Assembly (NCBI RefSeq): GCF_028069655.1
Contig: NZ_JAMCOS010000001.1
Span: forward strand, 712,001-776,000
Length of the DNA: 64,000 bases
Direction of reading: 5' to 3'
Source: Acidovorax sp. NCPPB 4044
GTDB taxonomy: Bacteria; Pseudomonadota; Gammaproteobacteria; Burkholderiales; Burkholderiaceae_C
Shown piece after piece: positions 49,416-59,529 of the stretch (position 1 is the stretch's first letter; every line of letters starts with the position of its first letter). Below the pieces are notes generated by a model. That model worked only from the letters and a program-made list of their open reading frames with translations. It was not told the origin of the DNA and searched no databases. Made by a program: the position numbers and the translations under genes.

Positions 49416-50633
49416 ATGAAGAAACAACAACGGACGGCCCCCCTCAAGACCCTCGCGGTGGCCCTCGGCCTGGCGGGGCTCTGCGCCTCGGCAGCAGTGC
49501 AGGCGCAGGACAGCAAGGTGAAGATCGGCTTCATCACCGACATGTCGAGCCTCTATGCCGACGTGGAAGGCAAGAACGGCGCGGTGGCGATCCAGATGGC
49601 GATCGACGACTTCGGCGGCAAGGTGCTCGGCATGCCGATCGAACTGGTGACGGCCGACCACCAGAACAAGGCGGACATCGCGGCCTCGAAGGCGCGCGAG
49701 TGGATCGACACGCAGGGCCTGACGATGCTGTTCGGCGGCACCAACTCGGGCACGGGCCTCGCCATGGCCAAGGTGGCGCAGGAGAAGAAGCGCGTCTTCG
49801 TGGTGAACGGCGCCGGCACCTCGGCCCTGACCAACGAGCAGTGCAGCCCCTACACCGTGCATTACGCCTACGACACCGTGGCGCTGGCCAAGGGCACCGG
49901 CGGCGCGGTCGTGCAGCAGGGCGGCAAGGACTGGTTCTTCCTCACGGCCGACTATGCGTTCGGTGCCGCGCTGGAGGCCGACACCGCCAAGGTGGTCAAG
50001 GAAAAGGGCGGCAAGGTGGTGGGCAGCGTGAAGCACCCGCTCAACGCCTCCGACTTCTCTTCGTTCCTGCTGCAGGCGCAGAACTCCAAGGCGCAGATCC
50101 TGGGCCTGGCCAACGCGGGCGGCGACACCATCAACGCGATCAAGGCAGCGCGTGAATTCGGCATCAACAAGAGCATGAAGATGGCCGGCCTGCTGGTGTT
50201 CCTCACCGACATCCACAGCCTGGGCCTGAAGAACACCGAAGGCCTGCTGCTCACCACGAGCTGGGACTGGAACCTCGACGACAAGACGCGCGCCTTCGGC
50301 CGCAAGTTCTTCGCCAAGACCAAGCGCATGCCCACCGACATCCAGGCGGCCGACTACTCGGCCACCATGAACTACCTGAAGGCCGTCGAAGCCGCCAAGA
50401 CCACCGACGCCGACAAGGTGATGGAGAAGCTCAAGTCCACGCCCATCGACGATTTCTACGCCAAGGGCACCATCCGCCCGGACGGCCGCTTCGCGCACGA
50501 CATGTACCTCGTGCAGGTCAAGGCGCCCGCCGAGTCGAAGGAGCCCTGGGACTACTACAAGGTGGTCGCCAAGCTGCCCGCCGACCAGGTCTGGACCACC
50601 AAGGCCGAAAGCAAGTGCGCGCTCTGGAAGTGA
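49416..50633 (+). CDS. ABC transporter substrate-binding protein, first of a tandem pair
   Basis: A 405-residue periplasmic binding protein of the LivJ/AmiC type. A signal peptide (LKTLAVALGLAGLCASAAVQA, cut before QDSKVKIG) is followed by VKIGFITDMSSLYADVEGKN, ADHQNKADIAASKAREWID, and the GTNSGTGLAMAKVAQEKKR segment that lines the ligand site. AAGGAG precedes ATG 49416. The ligand is unknown; the family binds amino acids, amides, urea or aromatic acids. The following gene encodes a close paralogue, with long stretches identical in sequence. Confidence 0.9.
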   Translation: MKKQQRTAPLKTLAVALGLAGLCASAAVQAQDSKVKIGFITDMSSLYADVEGKNGAVAIQMAIDDFGGKVLGMPIELVTADHQNKADIAASKAREWIDTQGLTMLFGGTNSGTGLAMAKVAQEKKRVFVVNGAGTSALTNEQCSPYTVHYAYDTVALAKGTGGAVVQQGGKDWFFLTADYAFGAALEADTAKVVKEKGGKVVGSVKHPLNASDFSSFLLQAQNSKAQILGLANAGGDTINAIKAAREFGINKSMKMAGLLVFLTDIHSLGLKNTEGLLLTTSWDWNLDDKTRAFGRKFFAKTKRMPTDIQAADYSATMNYLKAVEAAKTTDADKVMEKLKSTPIDDFYAKGTIRPDGRFAHDMYLVQVKAPAESKEPWDYYKVVAKLPADQVWTTKAESKCALWK

Positions 50634-50718
50634 GCGCTCCGGAAGTGTGCGCGGGCTGAACCGCGCCCCACCTTTTTCCCCCGCGATGGACGAACGACAA
50701 CACCAGGAGACAAGCACC

Positions 50719-51924
50719 ATGGCACCAGGAATCACGAAACTCGCGCTCGCCCTCGGCGCTGCAGGACTCTGCGCGGCCTCGGCCGTGCACGCGCAGCAGG
50801 ACGCGCCCGTGAAGATCGGCTTCATCACCGACATGTCGAGCCTCTACGCCGACGTGGAGGGCAAGAACGGCGCGGTGGCGATCCAGATGGCGATCGACGA
50901 CTTCGGCGGCAAGGTGCTCGGCCGCCCGATCGAGCTGCTGACGGCCGACCACCAGAACAAGGCGGACATCGCTGCCTCGAAGGCGCGCGAGTGGATCGAC
51001 ACGCAGGGCCTGACCATGGTCTTCGGCGGCACCAACTCCGGCACGGCGCTCGCCATGGCCAAGGTGGCGCAGGAGAAGAAGCGCGTGTTCATTAACAACG
51101 GCGCGGCCACCTCGGCCCTGACCAACGAGCAGTGCAGCCCCTACACCGTGCACTACGCCTACGACACCGTGGCGCTGGCCAAGGGCACGGGCGCGGCGGT
51201 GGTGGACGGCGGCGGCAAGAGCTGGTTCTTCCTGACGGCCGACTATGCGTTCGGCCATGCGCTGGAAGCCGACACGAGCGCCGTGGTCAAGGCCAAGGGC
51301 GGCACGGTGGTGGGCGCGGTGCGCCATCCGCTCAATGCATCGGACTTCTCCTCGTTCCTGCTGCAGGCGCAAAACTCCAAGGCCCAGGTGCTGGGCCTCG
51401 CGAACGCGGGCGGCGACACGATCAACTCGATCAAGGCCGCCAAGGAGTTCGGCATCGGCAAGAACATGAAGCTCGCCGGCCTGCTCATCTTCTTCAGCGA
51501 CATCCACAGCCTGGGTCTCAAGACCACCGAGGGCCTGCAGTTCACCACCAGCTGGTACTGGGACCTGAACGACGAGACGCGCAAGTTCGCCGACCGCTTC
51601 ATGGAAAAGACCAAGCGGCGCCCCACCGAGATCCAGGCGGCCGACTACTCCGCCACCATGAACTACCTGAAAGCCGTGGAAGCCGCCAAGAGCATCGAGG
51701 CCGACAAGGTGATGGAAACCTGGCGCGGCATGAAGATGGACGACTTCTTCAACAGCGGCACGCTGCGCCCCGACGGCCGCTACGTGCACGACATGTACCT
51801 CATGCAGGTCAAGACGCCCGCCGAATCCAAGGGCGCCTGGGACTACTACAAGCTCGTGAAGAAGCTGCCCGGCGACCAGGTGTTCGCGACCAAGGCCGAG
51901 AGCAAGTGCGCGCTCTGGAAGTGA
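50719..51924 (+). CDS. ABC transporter substrate-binding protein, second of a tandem pair
   Basis: A 401-residue paralogue of the preceding protein. It has its own signal peptide (KLALALGAAGLCAASAVHA, cut before QQDAPVKIG) and shares ITDMSSLYADVEGKNGAVA and other long blocks with it. Differences cluster in places such as MVFGGTNSGTALA and INNGAATSALT, which face the ligand in this family, so the two may bind different compounds and share one permease. ATG 50719 follows AGGAG. It was probably made by gene duplication within the operon. Confidence 0.9.
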   Translation: MAPGITKLALALGAAGLCAASAVHAQQDAPVKIGFITDMSSLYADVEGKNGAVAIQMAIDDFGGKVLGRPIELLTADHQNKADIAASKAREWIDTQGLTMVFGGTNSGTALAMAKVAQEKKRVFINNGAATSALTNEQCSPYTVHYAYDTVALAKGTGAAVVDGGGKSWFFLTADYAFGHALEADTSAVVKAKGGTVVGAVRHPLNASDFSSFLLQAQNSKAQVLGLANAGGDTINSIKAAKEFGIGKNMKLAGLLIFFSDIHSLGLKTTEGLQFTTSWYWDLNDETRKFADRFMEKTKRRPTEIQAADYSATMNYLKAVEAAKSIEADKVMETWRGMKMDDFFNSGTLRPDGRYVHDMYLMQVKTPAESKGAWDYYKLVKKLPGDQVFATKAESKCALWK

Positions 51925-51975
51925 CCCGGGCCGCCTGAGCCTTCTCCAAACCCCGCCATCCACGCCACCATCCCC

Positions 51976-52860
51976 ATGGAAATCTTCGGTGTCTCCCTGC
52001 CGGCCCTGCTGAGCCAGCTCCTGCTGGGGCTGGTCAACGGCTCGTTCTACGCCATCCTCAGCCTGGGGCTGGCGGTGATCTTCGGCCTGCTCAACGTCAT
52101 CAACTTCGCGCACGGCGCGCTGTTCATGCTGGGGGCGCTGCTCACGTGGATGGCCGGGTCCTACTTCGGCATCAACTACTGGGTGATGCTCGTCGCGGCG
52201 CCGCTCGTGGTGGGCGCCTTCGGCGTGCTCATCGAGCGGCTGCTGCTGCGCTGGATCTACAAGCTCGACCACCTCTACGGGCTGCTGCTCACCCTGGGGC
52301 TCACGCTGCTGATCGAGGGCGTGTTCCGCTCGATCTACGGGGTCTCGGGGCTGGGCTACGACACGCCCGAGCTGCTGGAGGGCGCGACCAGCCTGGGCTT
52401 CATGATCCTGCCCAACTACCGCGCCTGGGTGGTGGTGGCCTCCATCGTGGTCTGCGTGAGCACGTGGTACGTCATCGAGAAGACCAAGCTCGGTGCCTAC
52501 CTGCGCGCCGGCACCGAGAACCCGCGCCTGGTGGAAGCCTTCGGCATCAACGTGCCGGTGATGATCACGCTCACCTACGCGTTCGGCGCGGCGCTCGCGG
52601 CCTTCGCGGGCGTGTTGGCGGCGCCGGTCTACCAGGTCACGCCGCTCATGGGCCAGAACCTCATCATCGTGGTCTTCGCCGTGGTGGTGATCGGCGGCAT
52701 GGGCTCCATCATGGGTTCCATCCTCACGGGCCTGGGCCTGGGGGTCGTCGAAGGTTTCACGAAAGTGTTCTACCCCGAGGCTTCGTCCACCGTGGTTTTC
52801 GTCATCATGGTGATCGTGCTGCTGATCCGCCCTGCCGGCCTGTTCGGCAAGGAAAAATAA
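51976..52860 (+). CDS. Branched-chain-amino-acid-type ABC transporter permease (LivH-like)
   Basis: A 294-residue inner-membrane permease with about eight helices. It has the family's NGSFYAILSLGLAVIFGLLN start and LGAYLRAGTENPRLVEAFGI, the loop that couples to the ATPase. GGMGSIMGSILTGLGLGVVEG is the conserved region before the last helices. It pairs with the LivM-like permease encoded 24 bases downstream. Confidence 0.93.
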   Translation: MEIFGVSLPALLSQLLLGLVNGSFYAILSLGLAVIFGLLNVINFAHGALFMLGALLTWMAGSYFGINYWVMLVAAPLVVGAFGVLIERLLLRWIYKLDHLYGLLLTLGLTLLIEGVFRSIYGVSGLGYDTPELLEGATSLGFMILPNYRAWVVVASIVVCVSTWYVIEKTKLGAYLRAGTENPRLVEAFGINVPVMITLTYAFGAALAAFAGVLAAPVYQVTPLMGQNLIIVVFAVVVIGGMGSIMGSILTGLGLGVVEGFTKVFYPEASSTVVFVIMVIVLLIRPAGLFGKEK

Positions 52861-52884
52861 CAACGACAGGAAGCGGCTGCGCAC

Positions 52885-53865
52885 ATGAACCACAAAACCC
52901 TCGCCACCTTCGGCTACGGCCTGCTGCTGCTGGGCCTGCTGGCCGCGCCGTTCCTCGGCGCCTATCCCGTCTTCGTGATGAAGCTGCTGTGCTTCGCACT
53001 GTTCGCGTCGGCGTTCAACCTGCTGCTGGGCTACACGGGGCTGCTGTCCTTCGGGCATGCGGCCTTCCTCGGCGGCGCGGCGTACGTCACGGGCCATGCG
53101 ATCAAGGTCTGGGGCCTCACGCCCGAGGTCGGCCTGCTGCTGGGCACGGCCGGCGGCGCGCTGCTGGGCCTGCTGTTCGGCTGGCTGGCCATCCGCCGGC
53201 AGGGCATCTACTTCTCGATGATCACGCTGGCGCTCGCGCAGATGCTGTTCTTCGCCTGTCTGCAGGCACCGTTCACGGGCGGCGAGGACGGCCTGCAGGG
53301 CGTGCCGCGCGGCAAGCTGTTCGGCGTGCTCGACCTCTCCAGCGACCTGGCGATGTACTACGTGGCGCTCGCCGTGGTGGCGGTGGCCTTCCTGGTCATC
53401 GTGCGCACCATCCATTCGCCCTTCGGCCAGGTGCTCAAGGGCATCAAGGAAAACGAGCCGCGCGCCATCTCGCTGGGCTACGACACGCAGCGCTTCAAGC
53501 TGCTGGCCTTCGTCATCTCGGCGGCCATCGCCGGGCTGGCGGGCTCGCTCAAGACGCTGGTGCTCGGCTTCGCCACGCTGTCGGACGTGCACTGGACGGC
53601 GTCGGGGCAGGTGATCCTGATGACCCTCGTGGGCGGGCTGGGCACGCTCTCGGGGCCGCTCGTGGGATCGGCGGTCGTCGTGCTGCTGGAGAACAAGATC
53701 GGCGAATTCGGCAACCTGCTGGCCTCGCTCACGGGCGTGGAGTGGTTCCGCACGCTGGGCGAGTCGGTGACCATCGTCACCGGCCTGATCTTCGTGGTGT
53801 GCGTGCTGGCCTTCCGCCGCGGGATCATGGGCGAGATCATCGCAAGAATCAGGAAGACCCCCTGA
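52885..53865 (+). CDS. Branched-chain-amino-acid-type ABC transporter permease (LivM-like)
   Basis: A 326-residue permease. NLLLGYTGLLSFGHAAFLGG is the family hallmark, and QVLKGIKENEPRAISLGYDT is the coupling loop to the ATPase. GGLGTLSGPLVGSAVVVLLE mirrors the LivH motif. It is the last gene of the operon. The 183 bases after it contain short inverted repeats (for example CGCC-TTC-GGCG at 53869-53879) but no convincing terminator. Confidence 0.93.
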   Translation: MNHKTLATFGYGLLLLGLLAAPFLGAYPVFVMKLLCFALFASAFNLLLGYTGLLSFGHAAFLGGAAYVTGHAIKVWGLTPEVGLLLGTAGGALLGLLFGWLAIRRQGIYFSMITLALAQMLFFACLQAPFTGGEDGLQGVPRGKLFGVLDLSSDLAMYYVALAVVAVAFLVIVRTIHSPFGQVLKGIKENEPRAISLGYDTQRFKLLAFVISAAIAGLAGSLKTLVLGFATLSDVHWTASGQVILMTLVGGLGTLSGPLVGSAVVVLLENKIGEFGNLLASLTGVEWFRTLGESVTIVTGLIFVVCVLAFRRGIMGEIIARIRKTP

Positions 53866-54048
53866 GTCGCCTTCGGCGCCTTCTCCCGGGGGGTACGACG
53901 CCGGTGGCCCGGCAACGCCGGTTCCACGGTGTCTGCGGGCGTGGCCTGCTCTGCGGCCATCCGATGGATGAGGCGCTGGTGATTTGGAGGTCGCGAGCGG
54001 TGACGAACACCCGATGGCCCGGGCCACCCTTGGCTCTGCCCGTACGCA

Positions 54049-55200
54049 TCACAGGCGCAGCGCGCCCGCATAGCCCGTGAGTTCGAGGTAGCCGCGCCCC
54101 ACGTCGCGGCCGGAGGCGTCGCGCAGCACGCTGAGGCCTTCCCAATAGATGGCGCCCGTGGAGCCACGGCTGTCCAGTTCCTGGTCTTCCAGCAGGGCGT
54201 GCACTTCGAAGCGGCCTGCGGGCGTGTCGATGCGCCAGGCCACGGGGTAGCGCGCGCCGGTGCGCGGGCTGGTCCAGTGGCGCAAGGGGGTGAAAACCAC
54301 GCCCTGCGGATCGCCGAACACCTGCAGGGGCGCGCCGCCCGACGCCCGGAACGAGCCGCCTGCCCAGATCGCGCTGCCGTCGCCGCGCCGCAGCCGGAAG
54401 GCGGTGAGCGCGCTGCCGCCCTGCAGGTTCATGCCGATCCAGTCCCAGCCCACCGTTTCGGCGTGCATGAAGGCCTCGCTCCATTCGTGGTCGAGCCAGG
54501 CCCGGCCTGCGCTGCCATCCGGCGGCGGATCGGCGGGCAGGGCGAGGCGGCGACCGGGCAGCGCGATGGTGCCGCGCACCGCCAGCTGCGGCTGGCTGTA
54601 GTAGTAGCTGGCCTGACCGGGCTGCGGGCCCTTGCGGGAGAGGCCGCCCTGGCCCTGCAGGATGGGCGGCTGCGTGCTGTCGAACTGCAGCTCCAGCGCG
54701 AAATCCGCGGCAGGAATGCGCGCCGTGTAGCGGCTGGCGCCGCCCGCGCCGGCATCGGTGCGCGAGAGCGACCAGTCGCCGATGTGCACGTCGGTGTCGG
54801 CCTCGCCGGCTTCCGCCACGCCGAAGCCCGCGCGCGCGATGCGCTGGTCGTGGTGGAGCCGCCGTCCCTGCACATCGGTGAGCGCCGCGTGCGCGAACAC
54901 CAGGTGCCTGGCGGCGAAGGCCGATCGCAGGGGGAGGGCGGCATCCACGCGGGATCGGAAGAAGGTGACCTGGAAGCCCCAGTCCTGCCCGCCCGCGCGG
55001 GCGTGGCCCGTGATGTACCACCACTCCGTGCGCTGCTCCGGGTGGCTGCCGTGGTCGCGTGGGAAGCGCAGGGCCCGTGCGGGCAATGCGCTGGCAGGCC
55101 GTGGCCATGCCCCGCCGGAGGCCGCGGCCGCTCCCCCGAGCGCGGCGGCCAGCCAGGCGCGCCGCGTGGCGCGTGTCGGCAGGGGCGGCAGCGGTGGCAT
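54049..55200 (-). CDS. AttH/CrtC-like lipocalin-domain protein with Tat signal
   Basis: A 383-residue exported protein. The N-terminus TRATRRAWLAAALGGAAAAS has the twin-arginine pattern. The body shows the AttH/carotenoid-1,2-hydratase-like fold: PRDHGSHPEQRTEWWYITGH, WGFQVTFFRS and WLDHEWSEAFMHAETVGWDW, two lipocalin-like barrels. In many proteobacteria, to my knowledge, this gene sits directly beside an FtsX-type permease and its ATPase. Here such genes (59530-63027) follow on the same strand but are separated by four other genes. It probably handles a lipid-like or hydrophobic ligand in the periplasm; true carotenoid hydratase activity is not implied. Confidence 0.82.
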   Translation of the reverse strand: MPPLPPLPTRATRRAWLAAALGGAAAASGGAWPRPASALPARALRFPRDHGSHPEQRTEWWYITGHARAGGQDWGFQVTFFRSRVDAALPLRSAFAARHLVFAHAALTDVQGRRLHHDQRIARAGFGVAEAGEADTDVHIGDWSLSRTDAGAGGASRYTARIPAADFALELQFDSTQPPILQGQGGLSRKGPQPGQASYYYSQPQLAVRGTIALPGRRLALPADPPPDGSAGRAWLDHEWSEAFMHAETVGWDWIGMNLQGGSALTAFRLRRGDGSAIWAGGSFRASGGAPLQVFGDPQGVVFTPLRHWTSPRTGARYPVAWRIDTPAGRFEVHALLEDQELDSRGSTGAIYWEGLSVLRDASGRDVGRGYLELTGYAGALRL

Positions 55201-55225
55201 GGAGCGGGCCCGTGCTGTGCGGCCG

Positions 55226-56311
55226 TCAGCCGTTCATGCGGGCCTGGATGCCGGCCCGGGCTGCGCCGCAGTCGCCGATGGTGCGGGCCACCCAGGCATC
55301 GTCGAAGTACGTCGGCAGGTAGCGCTCGCCGGAATCGCACAGCAGCGACAGCAGGGAGCCCTTTTCACCGCGCTGGCGCATGGCGCTCGCCAGGCGCAGC
55401 ATCGCCACGAAGTTGGTGCCCGTGGACGGGCCCACGCGCCGCCCGAGCAGTTGCGACAGCACCTGCATCGCCGCCACGGATTCGGTGTCGGCCACTTCCT
55501 CCATGCGGTCCACCAGCGTGCGGATGAAGCTCGGCTCCACGCGGGGGCGGCCGATGCCTTCGATGCGCGAGCCCGGCGCCGTGAGGGCCGCGTTGCCCGT
55601 GCGGTGGTAGGCGCTGAACACCGAGCCGGCCGGGTCGGCCACGCAGATCTGCGTGGCGTGCTGCTGGTAGCGGATGTAGCGGCCCACGGTGGCGCTGGTG
55701 CCGCCCGTGCCGGCGCCCACGACGATCCAGCGGGGCACCGGATGGCGCTCGCGCTGCATCTGCAGGTACATGCTCTCGGCGATGTTGTTGTTGCCGCGCC
55801 AGTCGGTCGCGCGCTCCGCGTAGGTGAACTGGTCCATGTAGTGGCCACCCGTCTCGGCGGCGACGGTGCGCGCCGCGTCGTAGACCTGGGCCGCGCTGTC
55901 CACGAAATGGCAGCGCCCGCCGTGGAACTCGATCAGCGCCACTTTTTCCGCCGAGGTGCTGCGCGGCATCACGGCCACGAACGGCAGGCCCAGCAGCCGC
56001 GCGAAATACGCTTCGCTCACGGCCGTGGAGCCGCTGGACGCCTCGACGATGGTGGCGCCTTCCTGTATCCAGCCGTTGCACAGCGCATAGAGGAACAGCG
56101 AGCGTGCCAGGCGGTGCTTGAGGCTGCCCGTCGGGTGGGTGGATTCGTCCTTCAGGTAGAGGTCGATGCCGTGCGCCGCGTAGGCGGGCAGGTTGAGCGG
56201 AATCAGGTGCGTATCGGCGCTGCGCTGGTAGTCGGCTTCGATGCGGGCGATGGCGTTGTGCAGCCAGCCGCCATCGGGCGCGCCCGCGCCGTGGGAAGGA
56301 GATGCGGTCAT
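55226..56311 (-). CDS. PLP-dependent cysteine-synthase-family enzyme
   Basis: A 361-residue fold-type II PLP enzyme. [19 protein letters not shown] contains the Schiff-base Lys, [19 protein letters not shown] binds the substrate carboxylate, and [17 protein letters not shown] the cofactor phosphate. It resembles cysteine synthase and cystathionine-beta-synthase-like proteins, but the SSGST loop and the C-terminal [11 protein letters not shown] suggest a divergent member. ATG 56311 is used; an upstream ATG at 56374 adds a Pro/Arg-rich stretch. Its start is 114 bases from the end of the glycosyltransferase gene, and its end is 25 bases from the AttH-like gene. Confidence 0.82.
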   Translation of the reverse strand: MTASPSHGAGAPDGGWLHNAIARIEADYQRSADTHLIPLNLPAYAAHGIDLYLKDESTHPTGSLKHRLARSLFLYALCNGWIQEGATIVEASSGSTAVSEAYFARLLGLPFVAVMPRSTSAEKVALIEFHGGRCHFVDSAAQVYDAARTVAAETGGHYMDQFTYAERATDWRGNNNIAESMYLQMQRERHPVPRWIVVGAGTGGTSATVGRYIRYQQHATQICVADPAGSVFSAYHRTGNAALTAPGSRIEGIGRPRVEPSFIRTLVDRMEEVADTESVAAMQVLSQLLGRRVGPSTGTNFVAMLRLASAMRQRGEKGSLLSLLCDSGERYLPTYFDDAWVARTIGDCGAARAGIQARMNG

Positions 56312-56425
56312 GCGGCGAGTATCGCAGCGCCGGTGCGGTTGCGGACCGGTGGAGGGCCCGGGGGCGAGAGCCATGGAGGAGGGCGCGGGCGTGGTCCGGG
56401 CGCCTGGCCGGAAGGGGCAGGAGCG

Positions 56426-57508
56426 CTACGGCACCAGTCCGAAGAACGGCCCGTTGGCCTCGATGCGCGCGGCTTCGGAGGCGGGGTAGCGGCGCTCGCT
56501 CAACAGCTTGCGCAGCGCGTCGCGGCCCTGGTCCAGCGCCTGGGCATAGAAAGCGCTCACGGTCAGCTCATCGAGCGCGCGCCAGGCGTACACGGCGGCA
56601 TCCACGAAGAGGATGTCGGCGGGCCGCGGAATGCGGGCTGCCTGCTGTGCGTAGAGGTGCGCCAGCGCGAATTCCGAGCGCAGCCGGTGGTACCGCGCGA
56701 GTTCGCAGAGCGGCTCTGCCCGCGTGGGGCGCAGCGCATACGCGGCCAGATAGGCCTCGCGCACCTCCTGTGGGGGAGCGCCCAGGCGCTCCGTGAGCGT
56801 GGCGACCTGGAACACCGAATACCAGCACTCTTCGTCCCAGCCCCCCATCGTGGCCCGGCAGCGGTAGGCCACGCGCGACTCCTCGGTGCGGCCGGCATCG
56901 CGCAGGCTCTGCGCCAGGTAGAACGTGTAGCGCGTGTTGCCGGGCTCGTCCCGCAGGGCCTGCTCGAGCAGGGCGATGTCGCGCAGGTAGGTCTGCGGGT
57001 CGCGGGCGCGGGCGCCGTCGTGCGATACATCGATGGCCGCGCCCGGCATCGACTCCCAGGCGCGGTGCGCAGGCGCCGTGAGGTATTCATGCAGCACGCC
57101 TTCCCAGCGCCAGGCCACGCGCGTGGCCACCATGCTGTTGCGCTGGTACTCGCAGTCGTTCATGCGGCAGGAAAACAGGTACCCGTCCGCCGTCAGCTCG
57201 GGCCAGGCGAAGCCCTGCGGCACGCGCAGTTGTTCGTCGGCGTCGATGAAGAGCAGGTAGTCCGCCTGGGGCCGCGCCAGCTCCAGCGCCTCGTTGCGGT
57301 TGTGGGCGAAATTCTTCCAGGGCCGCTCGTGCAGGCTGCCGGGCACGCCCTGCATGAAGTCGCGGATGATTTGCTGCGTGCCGTCCGTGGAGCCCGTGTC
57401 CACGATCACCCAGTGGTCGATGAGGGTCCGAACGGAAGCGAGGCACCGGGTGATCACCGGTGCCTCGTTCTTCACGATCATGCTGAGGCAGATGCGCGGG
57501 CGGCTCAA
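56426..57508 (-). CDS. Glycosyltransferase family 2 with TPR-like C-terminus
   Basis: A 360-residue protein with a GT-A domain: ICLSMIVKNEAPVITRCLAS at the start, VDTGSTDGTQQII, and the metal-binding DXD as FIDADEQL. The second half has helical repeats (EPGNTRYTFYLAQSLRDAGR and similar), as in SunS- and EpsE-like transferases that glycosylate peptides or polysaccharides. The start codon is TTG at 57508. It lies 84 bases after the collagen-like gene on the same strand, so its acceptor could be the threonine-rich surface protein; this is inference. Confidence 0.82.
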   Translation of the reverse strand: MSRPRICLSMIVKNEAPVITRCLASVRTLIDHWVIVDTGSTDGTQQIIRDFMQGVPGSLHERPWKNFAHNRNEALELARPQADYLLFIDADEQLRVPQGFAWPELTADGYLFSCRMNDCEYQRNSMVATRVAWRWEGVLHEYLTAPAHRAWESMPGAAIDVSHDGARARDPQTYLRDIALLEQALRDEPGNTRYTFYLAQSLRDAGRTEESRVAYRCRATMGGWDEECWYSVFQVATLTERLGAPPQEVREAYLAAYALRPTRAEPLCELARYHRLRSEFALAHLYAQQAARIPRPADILFVDAAVYAWRALDELTVSAFYAQALDQGRDALRKLLSERRYPASEAARIEANGPFFGLVP

Positions 57509-57592
57509 GATGCGTAGAGGGAATGCGATGGCGGAGCGACGCGCATCGGGCAGGCCCTCAGCGCGGAACGCGCCGGGCCCGGCCGATGGCGG

Positions 57593-58621
<1,029 letters not shown>

Positions 58622-59329
58622 TCAGCCGCGGCGGCGGGTGTGTGCCGCCAGTTCGCGCCGCTTCCAGAACATCGTTCCGGCCATCAGCAGCGACAGCAGC
58701 ATGAGCCCGTACTCGCTCAGCGTGGGGATCGAGGTCAGCGGAGGTGCGGCCGCGCCGATCTGCACCGTGGGCGGAACGGAAGCGAAGTTGCGCACGACGG
58801 TGGCCGCGGGGCCGAGGTTGATCACGGCGGTGCCGCTGGCGGACACCAGTTGCACGGGCTGGCCGGCCGTGCCCTGCAGGGTGAGCGTGCCCAGCACGGT
58901 GATGTTCGCGCCCTGGGGCAGCACGAAGGTGCGCCCGGTGGTGCTTTGCAGCACGAGGTTCTGCACGACGATGGTGCCGCTCAGCTGGGAGGTGTTGCCG
59001 GGATCGCAGCCGTCGCGCAGCACCAGCGTGTTGTTGCCCGTGTTCAGCGTGCCGTTGGCGACGACGTCGCCGCCCACCGAGATCGTGCCGCCCGAGCCGG
59101 TCACGTTGGAGCCGGAGCCGAAGGTGGCGGTGGAGTCCACCGACAAGGTGCCGCCGGTGAGGTTCAGGGTGCCCTGCATGTCGAGTGCCGTGCAGGCGAT
59201 GTCGACGGCGCCGCCGGGGGGAACGTCGAGCGAGCCGCCCGGAGGCACCACCCATTGCGCGGCCGCGGGCGCGCAGAGAGTCAAGGCCAGCGTTGCGCCG
59301 GCCAGCCAGCGCAGGGAATGTCGAACCAT
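58622..59329 (-). CDS. Secreted protein with IPTL-CTERM sorting signal
   Basis: A 235-residue exported protein with a signal peptide (RHSLRWLAGATLALTLCAPA, cut near AAAQ), a Gly/Thr/Val-rich beta-strand repeat region (TGGTLSVDSTATFGSG and similar), and a C-terminal tripartite tail: IPTLSEYG, a membrane helix and WKRRE. This IPTL-CTERM tail is a sorting signal processed by an archaeosortase/exosortase-like enzyme encoded elsewhere in such genomes. GGAGG stands just before ATG 59329. The body looks like a parallel beta-helix. It is the first gene of the surface-protein group with the collagen-like gene. Confidence 0.85.
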   Translation of the reverse strand: MVRHSLRWLAGATLALTLCAPAAAQWVVPPGGSLDVPPGGAVDIACTALDMQGTLNLTGGTLSVDSTATFGSGSNVTGSGGTISVGGDVVANGTLNTGNNTLVLRDGCDPGNTSQLSGTIVVQNLVLQSTTGRTFVLPQGANITVLGTLTLQGTAGQPVQLVSASGTAVINLGPAATVVRNFASVPPTVQIGAAAPPLTSIPTLSEYGLMLLSLLMAGTMFWKRRELAAHTRRRG

Positions 59330-59472
59330 GGGAAACCTCCTCTTCCGTCCAGGCCTCTGGAAGGGCCCGGTCCGGCGATGTGTTGAATGGATTTGCAGCG
59401 ACAGGCGTTCATGGAAAAACCCTGTCTGCAGGACGGACCCCCTCATGCAAGTCCGGCAAGTTCGTTTGCAAT

Positions 59473-59492
59473 TGTTCTATTTTGCTAGAACA
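59473..59492. promoter_or_regulatory. Palindrome in the AT-rich leader of the surface-protein genes
   Basis: TGTTCTA-TTTTGC-TAGAACA, with perfect 7-bp arms, lies about 145 bases upstream of the IPTL-CTERM start, in a 200-base gap much richer in A+T than its surroundings. It could be a regulator-binding site for the surface genes or a hairpin ending the permease transcript. Confidence 0.4.
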
Positions 59493-59529
59493 TAAATCAA
59501 AACTATGGTTTCTTGTTACGGTTTTCCAC

